A DNA stretch of 47,842 bases from Rhodobacter capsulatus (GTDB lineage Bacteria > Pseudomonadota > Alphaproteobacteria > Rhodobacterales > Rhodobacteraceae): NCBI RefSeq assembly GCF_003254295.1, contig NZ_QKZO01000009.1, positions 1-47,842 on the forward strand. The letters run 5' to 3'. Positions 20,056 to 28,922 of the stretch are shown one piece after another. The number at the start of each line of letters is the position of its first letter. Position 1 is the first letter of the stretch. Under the pieces are notes generated by a model, which saw nothing but the letters and a program-made list of their open reading frames with translations, did no database searches and was not told the origin of the DNA. Both the position numbers and the translations under genes were made by a program.

Positions 20056-20194
20056 GCTGGTTTGCCTTGATCTGCCGCTGCGACGCGGAGGGCGAGGGGG
20101 CGGGTCAGCCCCCCGGCGGTCCGGATGCCGTGCTGGAGGAGATGGGGCGCAGACGGATCTGCGCCGGTCGATTGCGGACAAGCCGCGAGAGGGG

Positions 20195-23100
20195 TCATGC
20201 TTTCCCCGATCCGGTCAGGCCGAATTGCACGGCAAGCTCCGCGATATAGTCCGCGGCCTTTTGCTGTTGCGCGGCGCCAAGCCCGTGCCGGGCCAGGATG
20301 TCGCGTTGCACGGCCTCGATCTCGGCCAGTTGCCTCGCGTCAAAATTCGAGATCGTGACGCTGTTCTGATGCCGCCGGTGGATGTTCTTCGAAGCGGTGT
20401 TGAAGGCGATCCCGCCGCGTTCCAGCAGCCACAGATAGACCAGCCAGTCACCGACGAAGCGCACCGATTCCAGCTCGGCGCGATGCTCGGTCAGAACCGA
20501 TTTGAGCGCCCCGGCCGCCATCACCACCCCCGAGGCATTCGGGATCGTGTTCTTCAGATAGAGCACCTCGGAGATTTCCTCGGCGCCGTCGCGGCAATAG
20601 TTCTGCGCCCAATGCGTCGGGCTGATCTTGTCGGTGTAGTAGCGGTAATTCGCCGCCAGCGGCGTGCCGTTCTCGTCGATCTGCGCCGAGTCGGTATAGG
20701 AGAGCACCGTCCCCGGCTTCTCGAAGCCGCGCATCGCGGTGGAGAGGAAATCGGGCTCGGCCAGATCGTCGGCCTCGGCGATCCAGACGTAATCGCCCTG
20801 CGCCAGATCCAGCCCCTTGATCCATTGCCGGAACACGTTGCCCGAGTTGACCGCGTTCGGGACGATGCGGATCGGCCGTTCGCAGCGCGCGGCAAAGGCG
20901 CGGATGCGCTCCAGGCTGTCATCGGTGGAGCGGTCGTCAAGCACGATGATTTCGTAGATCGGGAAATCCTGCGCCAGAACCGACTGCAGCCGGTCCTCGA
21001 TGTAACGGCCATAGTTGTAATTCGGCACGACCACCGTGACCCGCGGCACATGCCGACCCGACAGGCGCAGCAGATCCAGCGTGTATTTGGTGAAATCGGC
21101 CTCGGCCTCGATGTAGTCGCGCGCGGCGGCGACCATCTGGCCGCGCCGCTCGGGGTGGTCGATCAGGCTTTCCACCGCCTGCGCCATCCCGGCCGGATCC
21201 TGACCGCCGACGGCCAGCGCCAGACCGCGCTCGGCCAGCACTTCGCAGCCGGTGGTGCCCGCGAACATCACGCAGGGCAGCCGGGCCGCCATCGCCTCCA
21301 GCACGACCGAGGGGAAGGGATCCTCGCGCGAGGACAGCAGGAACACGTCCGAGGCGGCATAGAAGGGGACCGGATCCTGTTGCCGACCCAGGAAGCGCAT
21401 GTGGTCGGCCACGCCCAGATCGCGGGCCAGCGCCTCGATCTGCGGCAGGAAATGGATGTCGGCGTGACCGATCCAGATCGCCTCGACCTTGCGGCCGAGC
21501 TCGCGCAGACGCGCCAGCGTGCGCACGAAAAGATCGCCGCCCTTGCGGTGATCGACATAGCCCACACCCAGAAGCAGCGTCGTGTCCGCGTCGATGCCCA
21601 GCTCGGCGCGCAGCCGGGCGCGATGCTGCGCCAGCGCGTCCGAGGAGGCGAGCTCGTGCAGGTAAAGCCCCTGCGGCCGCACCTGCGCCCGCGGCAGCGA
21701 CCGGCCCAGATAGGTCTCGAACTGCGCCTGCACCAGCGGCGCCGGAAAGACGATCTGATCGGCATGATCGGCGGCCAGCGTCATCTGGTGCCGCAGGTTC
21801 ATCTGATCATAGACCGAGGCCATCTCGTGGATCAGCGCCACGGTGCGATAACCCGCCTCGCGCAGCATCGGCAAGATCTCGGCGCTGACGGTGGTGTTGA
21901 CGATCGCCACCTGCGCGTCTTCGGTGCGCAGCCGCCGCAGCAGGCGGATGCTGTTCTCGCCCGCCAGCGCCGGATCGTCGAGCACGACGACCTGCGCATA
22001 TTGCGCATATTGCGTCACCATCTGCCCGCCCTGCAGCAGGACGATCGTCACCTTGAAGCCGTTTTGCGCGTAGTTGCGCGCCAGGTTCAACAACAGGATC
22101 TGCGCCCCGTGCGGATGCGCGTCATGGCCGACCAGCGTCACCATGCGCGGCACTTCGACCGGGTTCAGCGCCGCCCGCGAGGCCTCCAGATAGGCATAGC
22201 CATATTTCGTGTCGGGCTCGAGATGCGCGCCCTCGGCCCATTCGTTCCAGGCATTGACGAAGATCACCCGCTCGTCCGGGGTGCGGGCATCGGCCAGCGT
22301 CCGGGTGACGGCGTTTTCCAGCCAGATCCGGTATTCGGCCGGGTTCGAATTGGCAAAGATCGCGCCCTTGTTCTTGCGCCGGGCGGTGTTGTCCCAGGAC
22401 GGGCAGACCGAACGGAAAAGCTTGTAGTCGGGCATCGGATAATTGCGCGAGCGTTCGACATAGGACCGCCAGTCATAGATGATGCCCTCAAACTCGGGCG
22501 AGAGCCCCGGCACGCGGTCGGTCAGATTGTCGGGCGCATAGTTGTTGGGCGGGAATTCCACCGCCGCATCAAAGCCGTAGTCCGCCGGATCGACGGTTTC
22601 GAAGCTTTGCGGATAGGCCAGATAGATCTCGCCGACGCCGTTCTTGCGGCACCAGTCGCGCCAGCGTGCCGAGGTCTCGGCGACGTTCGGCATCAGGCTC
22701 GGGCGATAAAGCAGGATCAGCGGCTTGCCGTCGATGCGGATGTAGCGCGGATCGCGCAAATAGGGCGCCAGCTCGGTGATGAAGTCGAGATCGTCTTGCG
22801 GGCTGTGGTTTTGCGAGATCAGCAGTTCCTGATCCAGCCCGTCCCAGCGCCGCGACCAGTTCTCGTTCGCCCAGCAGATGCAGAAGGGGAAATCGAGATC
22901 GGGATTGTCCAGCCAGTTCCGCACCGGCTTTTCCAGAAGACGCTTGCCGCCGAACCAGTACCAGTAGAAGCAGAAGCCGCCGATGCCGTAAAGCTGCGCC
23001 AGCTCGATCTGCTTGCGCTGCACATCGGTATCCAGAAGGTTGTATTGGCCCAGTTCCGGCACCGGCTCGTGCGGCTGGTGATGGCCGGGGAATTGCGGTT

Positions 23101-25879
23101 GCGCCGGGCCGACATTCGTCCATTCGGTGAAGCCTTTGCCCCACCAGGCGTCATTTTCCGCAATGGCGTGGAACTGCGGCAGGTAGAAGGCGATCAGCCG
23201 CGCCTTCGGATGGCTCAGATCGGTGATCTGACGGCGCGGAACGAAGGTGTTCGTCTCGGAGATCAGGACCGGCGCCGCCGGTTCCGGGGCGACCGCTGCG
23301 ACAGGCTGCGGCTGTTCGGTGACGGGGGCGGGTTCCGGGGCGGCGACGGGTGCCGTGACGGGCAACGCGACCGGGGCGGGGGCCACGGGCTGGGGCACCG
23401 GCTGGAACTGCGCCTGTTGCCGCTGGATCGCCTGCAGCTGCGCCGCGACGGCCTCGCGTTCGCGTTTCGCCTCTTGCCAGGCCTGATAGAACTGCGTGCT
23501 GCCCAGAAGGAAGCCGGTCTTGCTCAGCACCCTGTCCTTGAAGCGCAGCTTGCGCGCCATCGGCACCGGCAGGTAATGCCAGACGAACCGTGCCGTCGCC
23601 GAGACCGTGCGTCGGCTGTGGCGGTTGATCCAGCGCGCGCCGGTCACCACCACCCGCATCGGCGCGGTGATCCGCCACGAGGTGCTGGAGCGCAGCATCG
23701 CGATCGTCGTCTCGTGCTGGGCGATCACCCGGTCCAGATGCGCGATGTGGTGATAAAGCGCCTGCATCTGCACATGGTTCTGCTCGCGCTCGCCGATCAG
23801 CTGCGTGTCGCGTTCATGCAGCAGCGCCTGCACATGCGCCAGCTCTCCGGCGCGGGCCTGCAATTGCTGCAGGATGTCGGTGCGGTCGGCCAGGGTCTGG
23901 TCCAGCCGCAGGCTCCGCTCGGTCAGCTGACTGCGGGTCTCGGTCAGTTGTCCATGCGCCTCGGCCAGATGGTCGCGCGTTTGCGCCAGCTGGCCGCGGG
24001 TCTCGGTCAGCTGGCCGAGCGTGTCCGTCAGCCGGTCCCGGGTCTGCGTCAGCGCGCCGTTGCTCTCGGTCAGCTGGTCGTGGGTCTCGGCGAGCTGATC
24101 GAAGGTGTCGGAAAGCTTCGTGCGGGTCTGGTTCAGCTCCTCCCGGGTTTCCGAAAGCTGCGCGGAGGTGTCCGAAAGCTTGACGCGGGTTTCGGTCAGC
24201 GCGTCACGGGTTTCGATCAGCCGGCCCTGGGCCTCGGACAGCTGTTCGCGGGTTTCGGTCAGCCGCCCGCGGGTTTCGGTCAGCGCCTGCTCGGCCGTGG
24301 CCAGCCGGGCGACCAGCTCGTCGCGCTCGGCCTGCAGATGCTCGATCTGGGTCTGGCTGGCCGCCAGCTTCGCCTCGAGATCGGCCAGACGCAGCATCAG
24401 ATCCTGTTCCAGCTGCCACCGTTCGGTCTCGAGGCGGCTGCGTTCCGCCAGACCGGCTTCCAGCTTCGCCCGGGCCTCCGTCAGCTGCTCCTCGAGCTGG
24501 GCGATGCGGGCCTGTGTCGCCTCGTCGCGCAGGCCATGCTCGGCAGAGCTTTCCTCAAGCCGCTTCGCCGCATCGTCAAGGCGTTGCTGCAGCATCTGGC
24601 CGGTGCTGCCAGCTTCCGCCAGCCGCGCATTCAGCGCATTGATCTCCTTGACTTTTTCGCTCAGAAGGCTTTGCGCCTGCATCAGCTCGTCGGTGCGCAT
24701 CCGCACCGCATTCTCGCGTTCCGCCAGACGCGCGCTCAGATCCGAGATGAAGGATTCGTTCTTGCGGTTCAGCTCGGCAACCGTGCTGTGCAGCTCCCAG
24801 ATGCCGCCGACATTGCGGGTCATGTCCTCGTAACGGACCTGCAGGTCGAGATGCTCGTGTTCCAGCGTCCGCAGCGTCGTCTGCACCTGCGCCAGCATCC
24901 GGTCGGCGTCGCGCTGGGTCGGCAGCGTCAGGCGTTCCATCTCGTCAAGCTGCGCGCGCAGCCCGTCAAAGGCGGCCATCACCTCGGCCTTGTTCGGATC
25001 GGCGCAAAGATCGGCCAGCGCGCGATAGATCGTCAGCGCCATCCCGGCGGTATAATCGATCGCTGCCAGCGTGCCGGTGTCGCCCGCATGGTGGCGGTGT
25101 TCGTCCGAGATGAAGGAATCCGCCTCTTCGGCGATCTCGTCGATCCGGCTCAGCCGGTCCAGCCGGACATCGCGGCTGATCCGCAGCAGTTCCGCCGCCC
25201 AGTCGGCCATCAGATCGGAATAATCGACGAAGCTGCGCGGCAGGCCGCGGCTGAAGCGTTCCGCGTCCAGCACATGGCGGATCCACATCAGCACGCCGCG
25301 GCGCAGCGCGATGCCGTCCCGCGCCTCGAGCGACTGCGCCACTTCCAGCGGATTGCGATAGGGAACCAGGATCCGGGTCTCGAAGCCCTCGTCGGCCAGC
25401 GCCGCAAGCATCGGCGGCGCCAGACGGCAGGAGCGCGGCTCCTTCAGCACGAGGCTGGAGCGGCCGCCGAGTTCCGTCCGGGCCCAGGATTGCAGCGCGG
25501 TCTGATAGCCCGACAGCGTGTCCTTCGGGATGGCGTCGAAGTCGATTTCGGACCAGTCGGACCAGTCGCTGCCGATCCGGTTCAGGAAGGACTGGTTGAG
25601 ATCGATCAGGAACTGCGGTTCCCAATGCCCGGTCTTGTTGCCCTCGTTCGCGCCCAGCAGATTGCCGGGCAGGGCATAGCCCGCGATGTTCAGCAGCCGG
25701 GTCAGCATGCTGGTGCCGGAGCGGTGCATGCCAAGGACAAGAAGGCAGATCGGGGTCGTGCTTTGGGTCTTGCGCCTGCGTCCGGTCGAAGAGTTGGCGG
25801 CCTGAACCGGCCGACGCGAGGCAGTGGATTTTACCGGAATTGCAGCGTTTCCGACATTCTTTGGCCCAAGGTTTTTCAT
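20195..25879 (-). CDS. Giant sulfotransferase - coiled coil - WbsX - GT4 - GT2 fusion protein
   Basis: An 1894-residue protein with at least four enzyme-like modules. Residues ~44-300: sulfotransferase-like domain with P-loop LGMHRSGTSML. ~300-730: coiled coil including 18 exact heptads, ending in SSTSWRITAPMR, a motif often seen beside glycosyltransferases. ~818-870: Pro/Ala/Val linker. ~890-1235: WbsX (PF14307-type) domain with IAFYLPQFHAI, GFTEWTNV, FCICWANENWSRRWDG and FVNAWNEWAEGAHLEPD. ~1243-1603: GT4 glycosyltransferase with GVGYVDHRKGGDLF and SSREDPFPSVVLEAMA. ~1610-1894: GT2 with VVVPNYNYGRYI, VLDDRSTDDS and AEADDLAEPD. ATG 25879 is chosen for AAAGG upstream. It probably builds and sulfates repeat units of the polysaccharide exported by the adjacent Kps system, at the inner face of the membrane. 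Domain calls are strong; the joint function is inference. Confidence 0.9.
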   Translation of the reverse strand: MKNLGPKNVGNAAIPVKSTASRRPVQAANSSTGRRRKTQSTTPICLLVLGMHRSGTSMLTRLLNIAGYALPGNLLGANEGNKTGHWEPQFLIDLNQSFLNRIGSDWSDWSEIDFDAIPKDTLSGYQTALQSWARTELGGRSSLVLKEPRSCRLAPPMLAALADEGFETRILVPYRNPLEVAQSLEARDGIALRRGVLMWIRHVLDAERFSRGLPRSFVDYSDLMADWAAELLRISRDVRLDRLSRIDEIAEEADSFISDEHRHHAGDTGTLAAIDYTAGMALTIYRALADLCADPNKAEVMAAFDGLRAQLDEMERLTLPTQRDADRMLAQVQTTLRTLEHEHLDLQVRYEDMTRNVGGIWELHSTVAELNRKNESFISDLSARLAERENAVRMRTDELMQAQSLLSEKVKEINALNARLAEAGSTGQMLQQRLDDAAKRLEESSAEHGLRDEATQARIAQLEEQLTEARAKLEAGLAERSRLETERWQLEQDLMLRLADLEAKLAASQTQIEHLQAERDELVARLATAEQALTETRGRLTETREQLSEAQGRLIETRDALTETRVKLSDTSAQLSETREELNQTRTKLSDTFDQLAETHDQLTESNGALTQTRDRLTDTLGQLTETRGQLAQTRDHLAEAHGQLTETRSQLTERSLRLDQTLADRTDILQQLQARAGELAHVQALLHERDTQLIGEREQNHVQMQALYHHIAHLDRVIAQHETTIAMLRSSTSWRITAPMRVVVTGARWINRHSRRTVSATARFVWHYLPVPMARKLRFKDRVLSKTGFLLGSTQFYQAWQEAKREREAVAAQLQAIQRQQAQFQPVPQPVAPAPVALPVTAPVAAPEPAPVTEQPQPVAAVAPEPAAPVLISETNTFVPRRQITDLSHPKARLIAFYLPQFHAIAENDAWWGKGFTEWTNVGPAQPQFPGHHQPHEPVPELGQYNLLDTDVQRKQIELAQLYGIGGFCFYWYWFGGKRLLEKPVRNWLDNPDLDFPFCICWANENWSRRWDGLDQELLISQNHSPQDDLDFITELAPYLRDPRYIRIDGKPLILLYRPSLMPNVAETSARWRDWCRKNGVGEIYLAYPQSFETVDPADYGFDAAVEFPPNNYAPDNLTDRVPGLSPEFEGIIYDWRSYVERSRNYPMPDYKLFRSVCPSWDNTARRKNKGAIFANSNPAEYRIWLENAVTRTLADARTPDERVIFVNAWNEWAEGAHLEPDTKYGYAYLEASRAALNPVEVPRMVTLVGHDAHPHGAQILLLNLARNYAQNGFKVTIVLLQGGQMVTQYAQYAQVVVLDDPALAGENSIRLLRRLRTEDAQVAIVNTTVSAEILPMLREAGYRTVALIHEMASVYDQMNLRHQMTLAADHADQIVFPAPLVQAQFETYLGRSLPRAQVRPQGLYLHELASSDALAQHRARLRAELGIDADTTLLLGVGYVDHRKGGDLFVRTLARLRELGRKVEAIWIGHADIHFLPQIEALARDLGVADHMRFLGRQQDPVPFYAASDVFLLSSREDPFPSVVLEAMAARLPCVMFAGTTGCEVLAERGLALAVGGQDPAGMAQAVESLIDHPERRGQMVAAARDYIEAEADFTKYTLDLLRLSGRHVPRVTVVVPNYNYGRYIEDRLQSVLAQDFPIYEIIVLDDRSTDDSLERIRAFAARCERPIRIVPNAVNSGNVFRQWIKGLDLAQGDYVWIAEADDLAEPDFLSTAMRGFEKPGTVLSYTDSAQIDENGTPLAANYRYYTDKISPTHWAQNYCRDGAEEISEVLYLKNTIPNASGVVMAAGALKSVLTEHRAELESVRFVGDWLVYLWLLERGGIAFNTASKNIHRRHQNSVTISNFDARQLAEIEAVQRDILARHGLGAAQQQKAADYIAELAVQFGLTGSGKA
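23906..24283 (-). repeat. 18 uninterrupted heptad repeats in the giant protein
   Basis: Eighteen 21-bp units code heptads of the form L-T/S-E/D-T-R-x-Q/R (for example LTETRGR, LTETREQ, LSDTFDQ), with Leu at the first place of every one and no skip. At DNA level the units still share the core CGGGT(T/C)TCGGTCAG on the plus strand, so they arose by tandem duplication. Such tracts form long straight coiled coils and can change length by recombination. Confidence 0.9.
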
Positions 25880-26018
25880 GCTTTGCCTTTGCTGTAATTC
25901 CGATTTTCGGGCGTGCGGCAACTGTATCCGGCTTGAAATCGGGTGTAACGGGACCGGGCACGCCGTCAAGCCTGTTTGCGTCATCGCAGCGCCGTTCCGC
26001 GCTGCTTTGCCCTGAGTT

Positions 26019-26822
26019 TCAGCGTTCCGAAAGGATTTTGCGGTGGTGGCGATGCAGCAGGATCATCCCCAGCGCGCCGATCAGCAACGACACCCCGTAA
26101 ACGTAGATCTCGGACACGTAAACGGCGTCATAGGTGTCATAAATCCCCTTGCGCATCATCATGACGACATGGGTCGGCGGCACCAGCAGGCTGATGGTCC
26201 GCACCGGCTCGGGCATGTTGTCGATCAGGAACAGCACCCCCGCCACGAGGAACATCGGCCGGTTCAGCACCGCCCAGACCATCTGCCAGGCCGGAAAGGT
26301 GCTCATCAGATAGCAGTTCAGCAGCCCGACCGCGGTGCCAAGCGCGATCAGCATGCCCCAGGCGCGGCCAAGTGCCGGGAAATTCAGGTTGATCTGGCTG
26401 TGCTGCGTCGCGATGGCGACGGCGATGACGATGGCGAAGACCTGCAGCTGTGTCAGCGTGGTCAGGATCAGCCGCGCCGCGATGGCGTCGACATAGGTCA
26501 CGCTCGGATAGGCCAGCAGCGCCTTGGAAAAGCGGATCGACATCGCGACGTTGATCGAGATCGCGTTATAGCCGGTCAGCGTCAGATACCCGCTGGCGTA
26601 GAACAGGATGAAGCTCTGCCCCAGCGGCGGCTGGTGCACGATCATCGAGAACACCACCGAGAGCAGCGCGATCGCCGCCACAGGTTCCGCGACGGTCCAG
26701 AAATAGCCGCCGATGGACTTGCCGTAGGTCGTCGTCATCTCGCGCAGGATCAGCGCGAAGACGGCGCGGGCGCCGATCAGCCTGCCCCGGTTGGTCCGGA
26801 CGGAAACTGCGGCTTTTGCCAT
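26019..26822 (-). CDS. kpsM: Capsule polysaccharide ABC transporter permease (KpsM/Wzm type)
   Basis: A 267-residue inner-membrane permease of the ABC-2 family that carries lipid-linked polysaccharide across the inner membrane with KpsT. It shows REMTTTYGKSIGGYFWTVAEPVAAI, the usual N-terminal segment before the first membrane helix, and six hydrophobic segments ending in VYGVSLLIGALGMILL. ATG 26822 has GGAGG about 8 bp upstream. It is divergent from kpsE (26881) and lies 139 bp before the giant glycosyltransferase gene on the same strand. A possible promoter on the minus strand is TTGCAA (26881-26876), 17 bp, AATTCT (26858-26853). Separation of kpsM from kpsT onto opposite strands is unusual. 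Confidence 0.92.
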   Translation of the reverse strand: MAKAAVSVRTNRGRLIGARAVFALILREMTTTYGKSIGGYFWTVAEPVAAIALLSVVFSMIVHQPPLGQSFILFYASGYLTLTGYNAISINVAMSIRFSKALLAYPSVTYVDAIAARLILTTLTQLQVFAIVIAVAIATQHSQINLNFPALGRAWGMLIALGTAVGLLNCYLMSTFPAWQMVWAVLNRPMFLVAGVLFLIDNMPEPVRTISLLVPPTHVVMMMRKGIYDTYDAVYVSEIYVYGVSLLIGALGMILLHRHHRKILSER

Positions 26823-26880
26823 GGAAACGGGCCTCCGAGGGGGGATTCAGCGAGAATTCCCTAGTGCTTTTTCGCTTGCA

Positions 26881-28134
26881 ATGCGAGGGACAAATAACCA
26901 TGAGTTGCGTCACCTCGATGGCGCGACGGGAGTAAGGGCGATTAACAAGCAGCTGTCGGAAGCGGCCGATGCCGCGGTGAAACGCGCACCGAAGCCGATC
27001 CCAAATCCGGCTGCGGCAAGGCCGCGGTTCCGGCACAAGGTTCTGTTGTCCAGCTTTGTCCTGGGTGTCGTCGCCCCGACCGTTCTGGCCGTCGTCTATC
27101 TGTATCTGATCGCCGCCGATCAATATGCCTCGAAAGTAGGCTTCACCGTCCATTCCGAAGACATGAGTTCCGCCGGCGCGCTGCTGGGCGGGCTGTCGAT
27201 GCTGACGCAAAGCAGCTCCTCGGATGCCGAGGTGATCTACGAATTCATCCAGAGCCGCACCCTGGTCGAGCGGATCAACCGCAAGATCGATCTGGCGCAG
27301 GTGTTTTCGCGTCCCGCTTTCGATCCGGTCTTCACCTATGACACCGACGGCACGATCGAGGATCTGGTCGACTACTGGCAGCGGATGGTGCGGATTTCCT
27401 ATGCCTCGAACAGCGGCCTGATCGAAGTCGAGAGCCGCGCCTTCACCCGCGAGGATGCGCTGGCGATCGCCCGCGAGATCGTCGCGGAATCGACCGCGGT
27501 GATCAACGAGATGTCGGCGATCGCCCGCGAGGATGCCACCCGCTACGCCCGCGAGGAACTGGCCGTGGCGATCGAGCGGCTGAAACAGGCCCGCGAGGAA
27601 CGCACCCGGTTCCGCTCGAAGACCCGATTGATCGATCCGGCGGCGGATGTGCAGGGGCAGATGGGGCTGATGACCTCGCTCGAGCAGCAGCTGGCGCAGG
27701 CCTATATCGATCTGAACCTGACGCTGGAAACCTCCTCGGGCGACGATCCGCGGGTGTCGCAGTCGCGCCGCCGTATCGACGTGATCCAGACCCTGATCGA
27801 ACAGGAAAAAAGCAAGTTCGGCATGGGGGACACGGAAAACCCCGATGTGGAATCGCGCGAGGATTACCCGACGCTGATGGCCGAATACGAGCGGTTAAGC
27901 GTCGATGTCGAATATGCGAATTCGGCCTATCTGGCGGCGATGGCCTCGCTCGATTCTGCCAAGGCCGAGGCGCAGCGGCAAAGCCGCTATCTGGCCAGCT
28001 ACACGACCCCCTCGATGGCCGAGGCCGCGACCTATCCGCAGCGCGGTCTGATTGCCGGGCTGACGGCGGTGTTCCTGACGCTGGCCTGGTCGATCTGCGT
28101 GCTGATCTTTTACAGTCTGCGCGACAGGCGCTGA
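26881..28134 (+). CDS. kpsE: Capsule export inner-membrane co-polymerase protein (KpsE/BexC/CtrB type)
   Basis: About 417 residues with one membrane segment near the N-terminus (VLLSSFVLGVVAPTVLAVVY) and one near the C-terminus (GLTAVFLTLAWSICVLIF), and a long periplasmic helical part in between: the layout of PCP-3 proteins that link the ABC exporter to the outer-membrane channel. LYLIAADQYASKVGFTVHS directly after the first segment is typical. The start is unsure. ATG 26881 has no ribosome site; an ATT at 26941 has GGGAG 8 bp upstream and would give 397 residues. kpsT begins 4 bp after its stop. Confidence 0.88.
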   Translation: MRGTNNHELRHLDGATGVRAINKQLSEAADAAVKRAPKPIPNPAAARPRFRHKVLLSSFVLGVVAPTVLAVVYLYLIAADQYASKVGFTVHSEDMSSAGALLGGLSMLTQSSSSDAEVIYEFIQSRTLVERINRKIDLAQVFSRPAFDPVFTYDTDGTIEDLVDYWQRMVRISYASNSGLIEVESRAFTREDALAIAREIVAESTAVINEMSAIAREDATRYAREELAVAIERLKQAREERTRFRSKTRLIDPAADVQGQMGLMTSLEQQLAQAYIDLNLTLETSSGDDPRVSQSRRRIDVIQTLIEQEKSKFGMGDTENPDVESREDYPTLMAEYERLSVDVEYANSAYLAAMASLDSAKAEAQRQSRYLASYTTPSMAEAATYPQRGLIAGLTAVFLTLAWSICVLIFYSLRDRR

Positions 28135-28138
28135 GCCG

Positions 28139-28822
28139 ATGATCGAGCTGCGGAACCTGAACAAGACCTTCCGGCTGAACGGGGTGTCGAAGACAGTGGC
28201 GCGCGACATCAACTTCGTCTTTCCGACGGGCGAGGCGGTGGCGCTTCTGGGCGGCAACGGCGCGGGCAAATCCACCATGCTCAGCATGATCGCGGGCACG
28301 GTCGAGCCGGACAGCGGCGAGGTGCTCTCGGACGGGTCGGTGTCCTGGCCGATCGGCTTTGCGGGCAGCTTTCACGGCGATCTGACCGGGGCGCAGAACG
28401 TGCGCTTCATCGCCCGCGTCTATGGGATCGACACCGACGAGGCGATCCGCTTCTGCCGCGATTTTGCCGATCTGGGGCAGCATTTCCACCTGCCGACGCG
28501 GACCTATTCCTCGGGGATGCGGTCCCGGCTGGCCTTTGCCATGTCGATGGCCGTGCCCTTCGACACCTATCTGATCGACGAGGTGATGTCGGTCGGCGAC
28601 ACCTCGTTCAGGACGAAGTGCCAATCCTTCATGCAGGAGCGGCTGAAGACCTCGAGCGCGATCATCGTCTCGCACCAGTTTGGGGAACTCAAGCGGCTCT
28701 GCGTCTCGGGGGTCTATCTGGAGGGCGGGCAGCTTTACTACTACCCCGAGGTCGGCCAGGCGATCGAGCATTACCAGAAGGCGATGCAGCGCAATGGCGC
28801 CCGGACGCCCGGCGGCGTCTGA
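28139..28822 (+). CDS. kpsT: Capsule polysaccharide ABC transporter ATPase (KpsT/Wzt type)
   Basis: A 227-residue ATPase that powers export with KpsM. Walker A GGNGAGKS, signature YSSGMRSRLAF (the KpsT form of LSGGQ), Walker B TYLIDEVMSVGD and switch His in IIVSHQF. There is no C-terminal sugar-binding domain, so export does not depend on a Wzt-type cap reading. It starts 4 bp after kpsE and is probably translated with it. Confidence 0.95.
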   Translation: MIELRNLNKTFRLNGVSKTVARDINFVFPTGEAVALLGGNGAGKSTMLSMIAGTVEPDSGEVLSDGSVSWPIGFAGSFHGDLTGAQNVRFIARVYGIDTDEAIRFCRDFADLGQHFHLPTRTYSSGMRSRLAFAMSMAVPFDTYLIDEVMSVGDTSFRTKCQSFMQERLKTSSAIIVSHQFGELKRLCVSGVYLEGGQLYYYPEVGQAIEHYQKAMQRNGARTPGGV

Positions 28823-28922
28823 GATCCGTTGCCGATCCGCGGTCCCGGGCGTGCGCCGGTCTGCGGGCATCTTTACCTTCCCGCGGGAAAGCTGGGGCCT
28901 TTCATCACCCGCGGAGATCACC

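Noticed and set aside
23906-24283. CRISPR array
   Set aside because: Regular 21-bp units are coding heptads without spacers; no cas genes are present.
20054-25897. Plus-strand open frame of 1947 codons opposite the giant transferase gene
   Set aside because: Its translation is Arg/Gln/His-rich and low in complexity with no known motif; it is open only because the minus-strand gene has strong GC bias at third positions.
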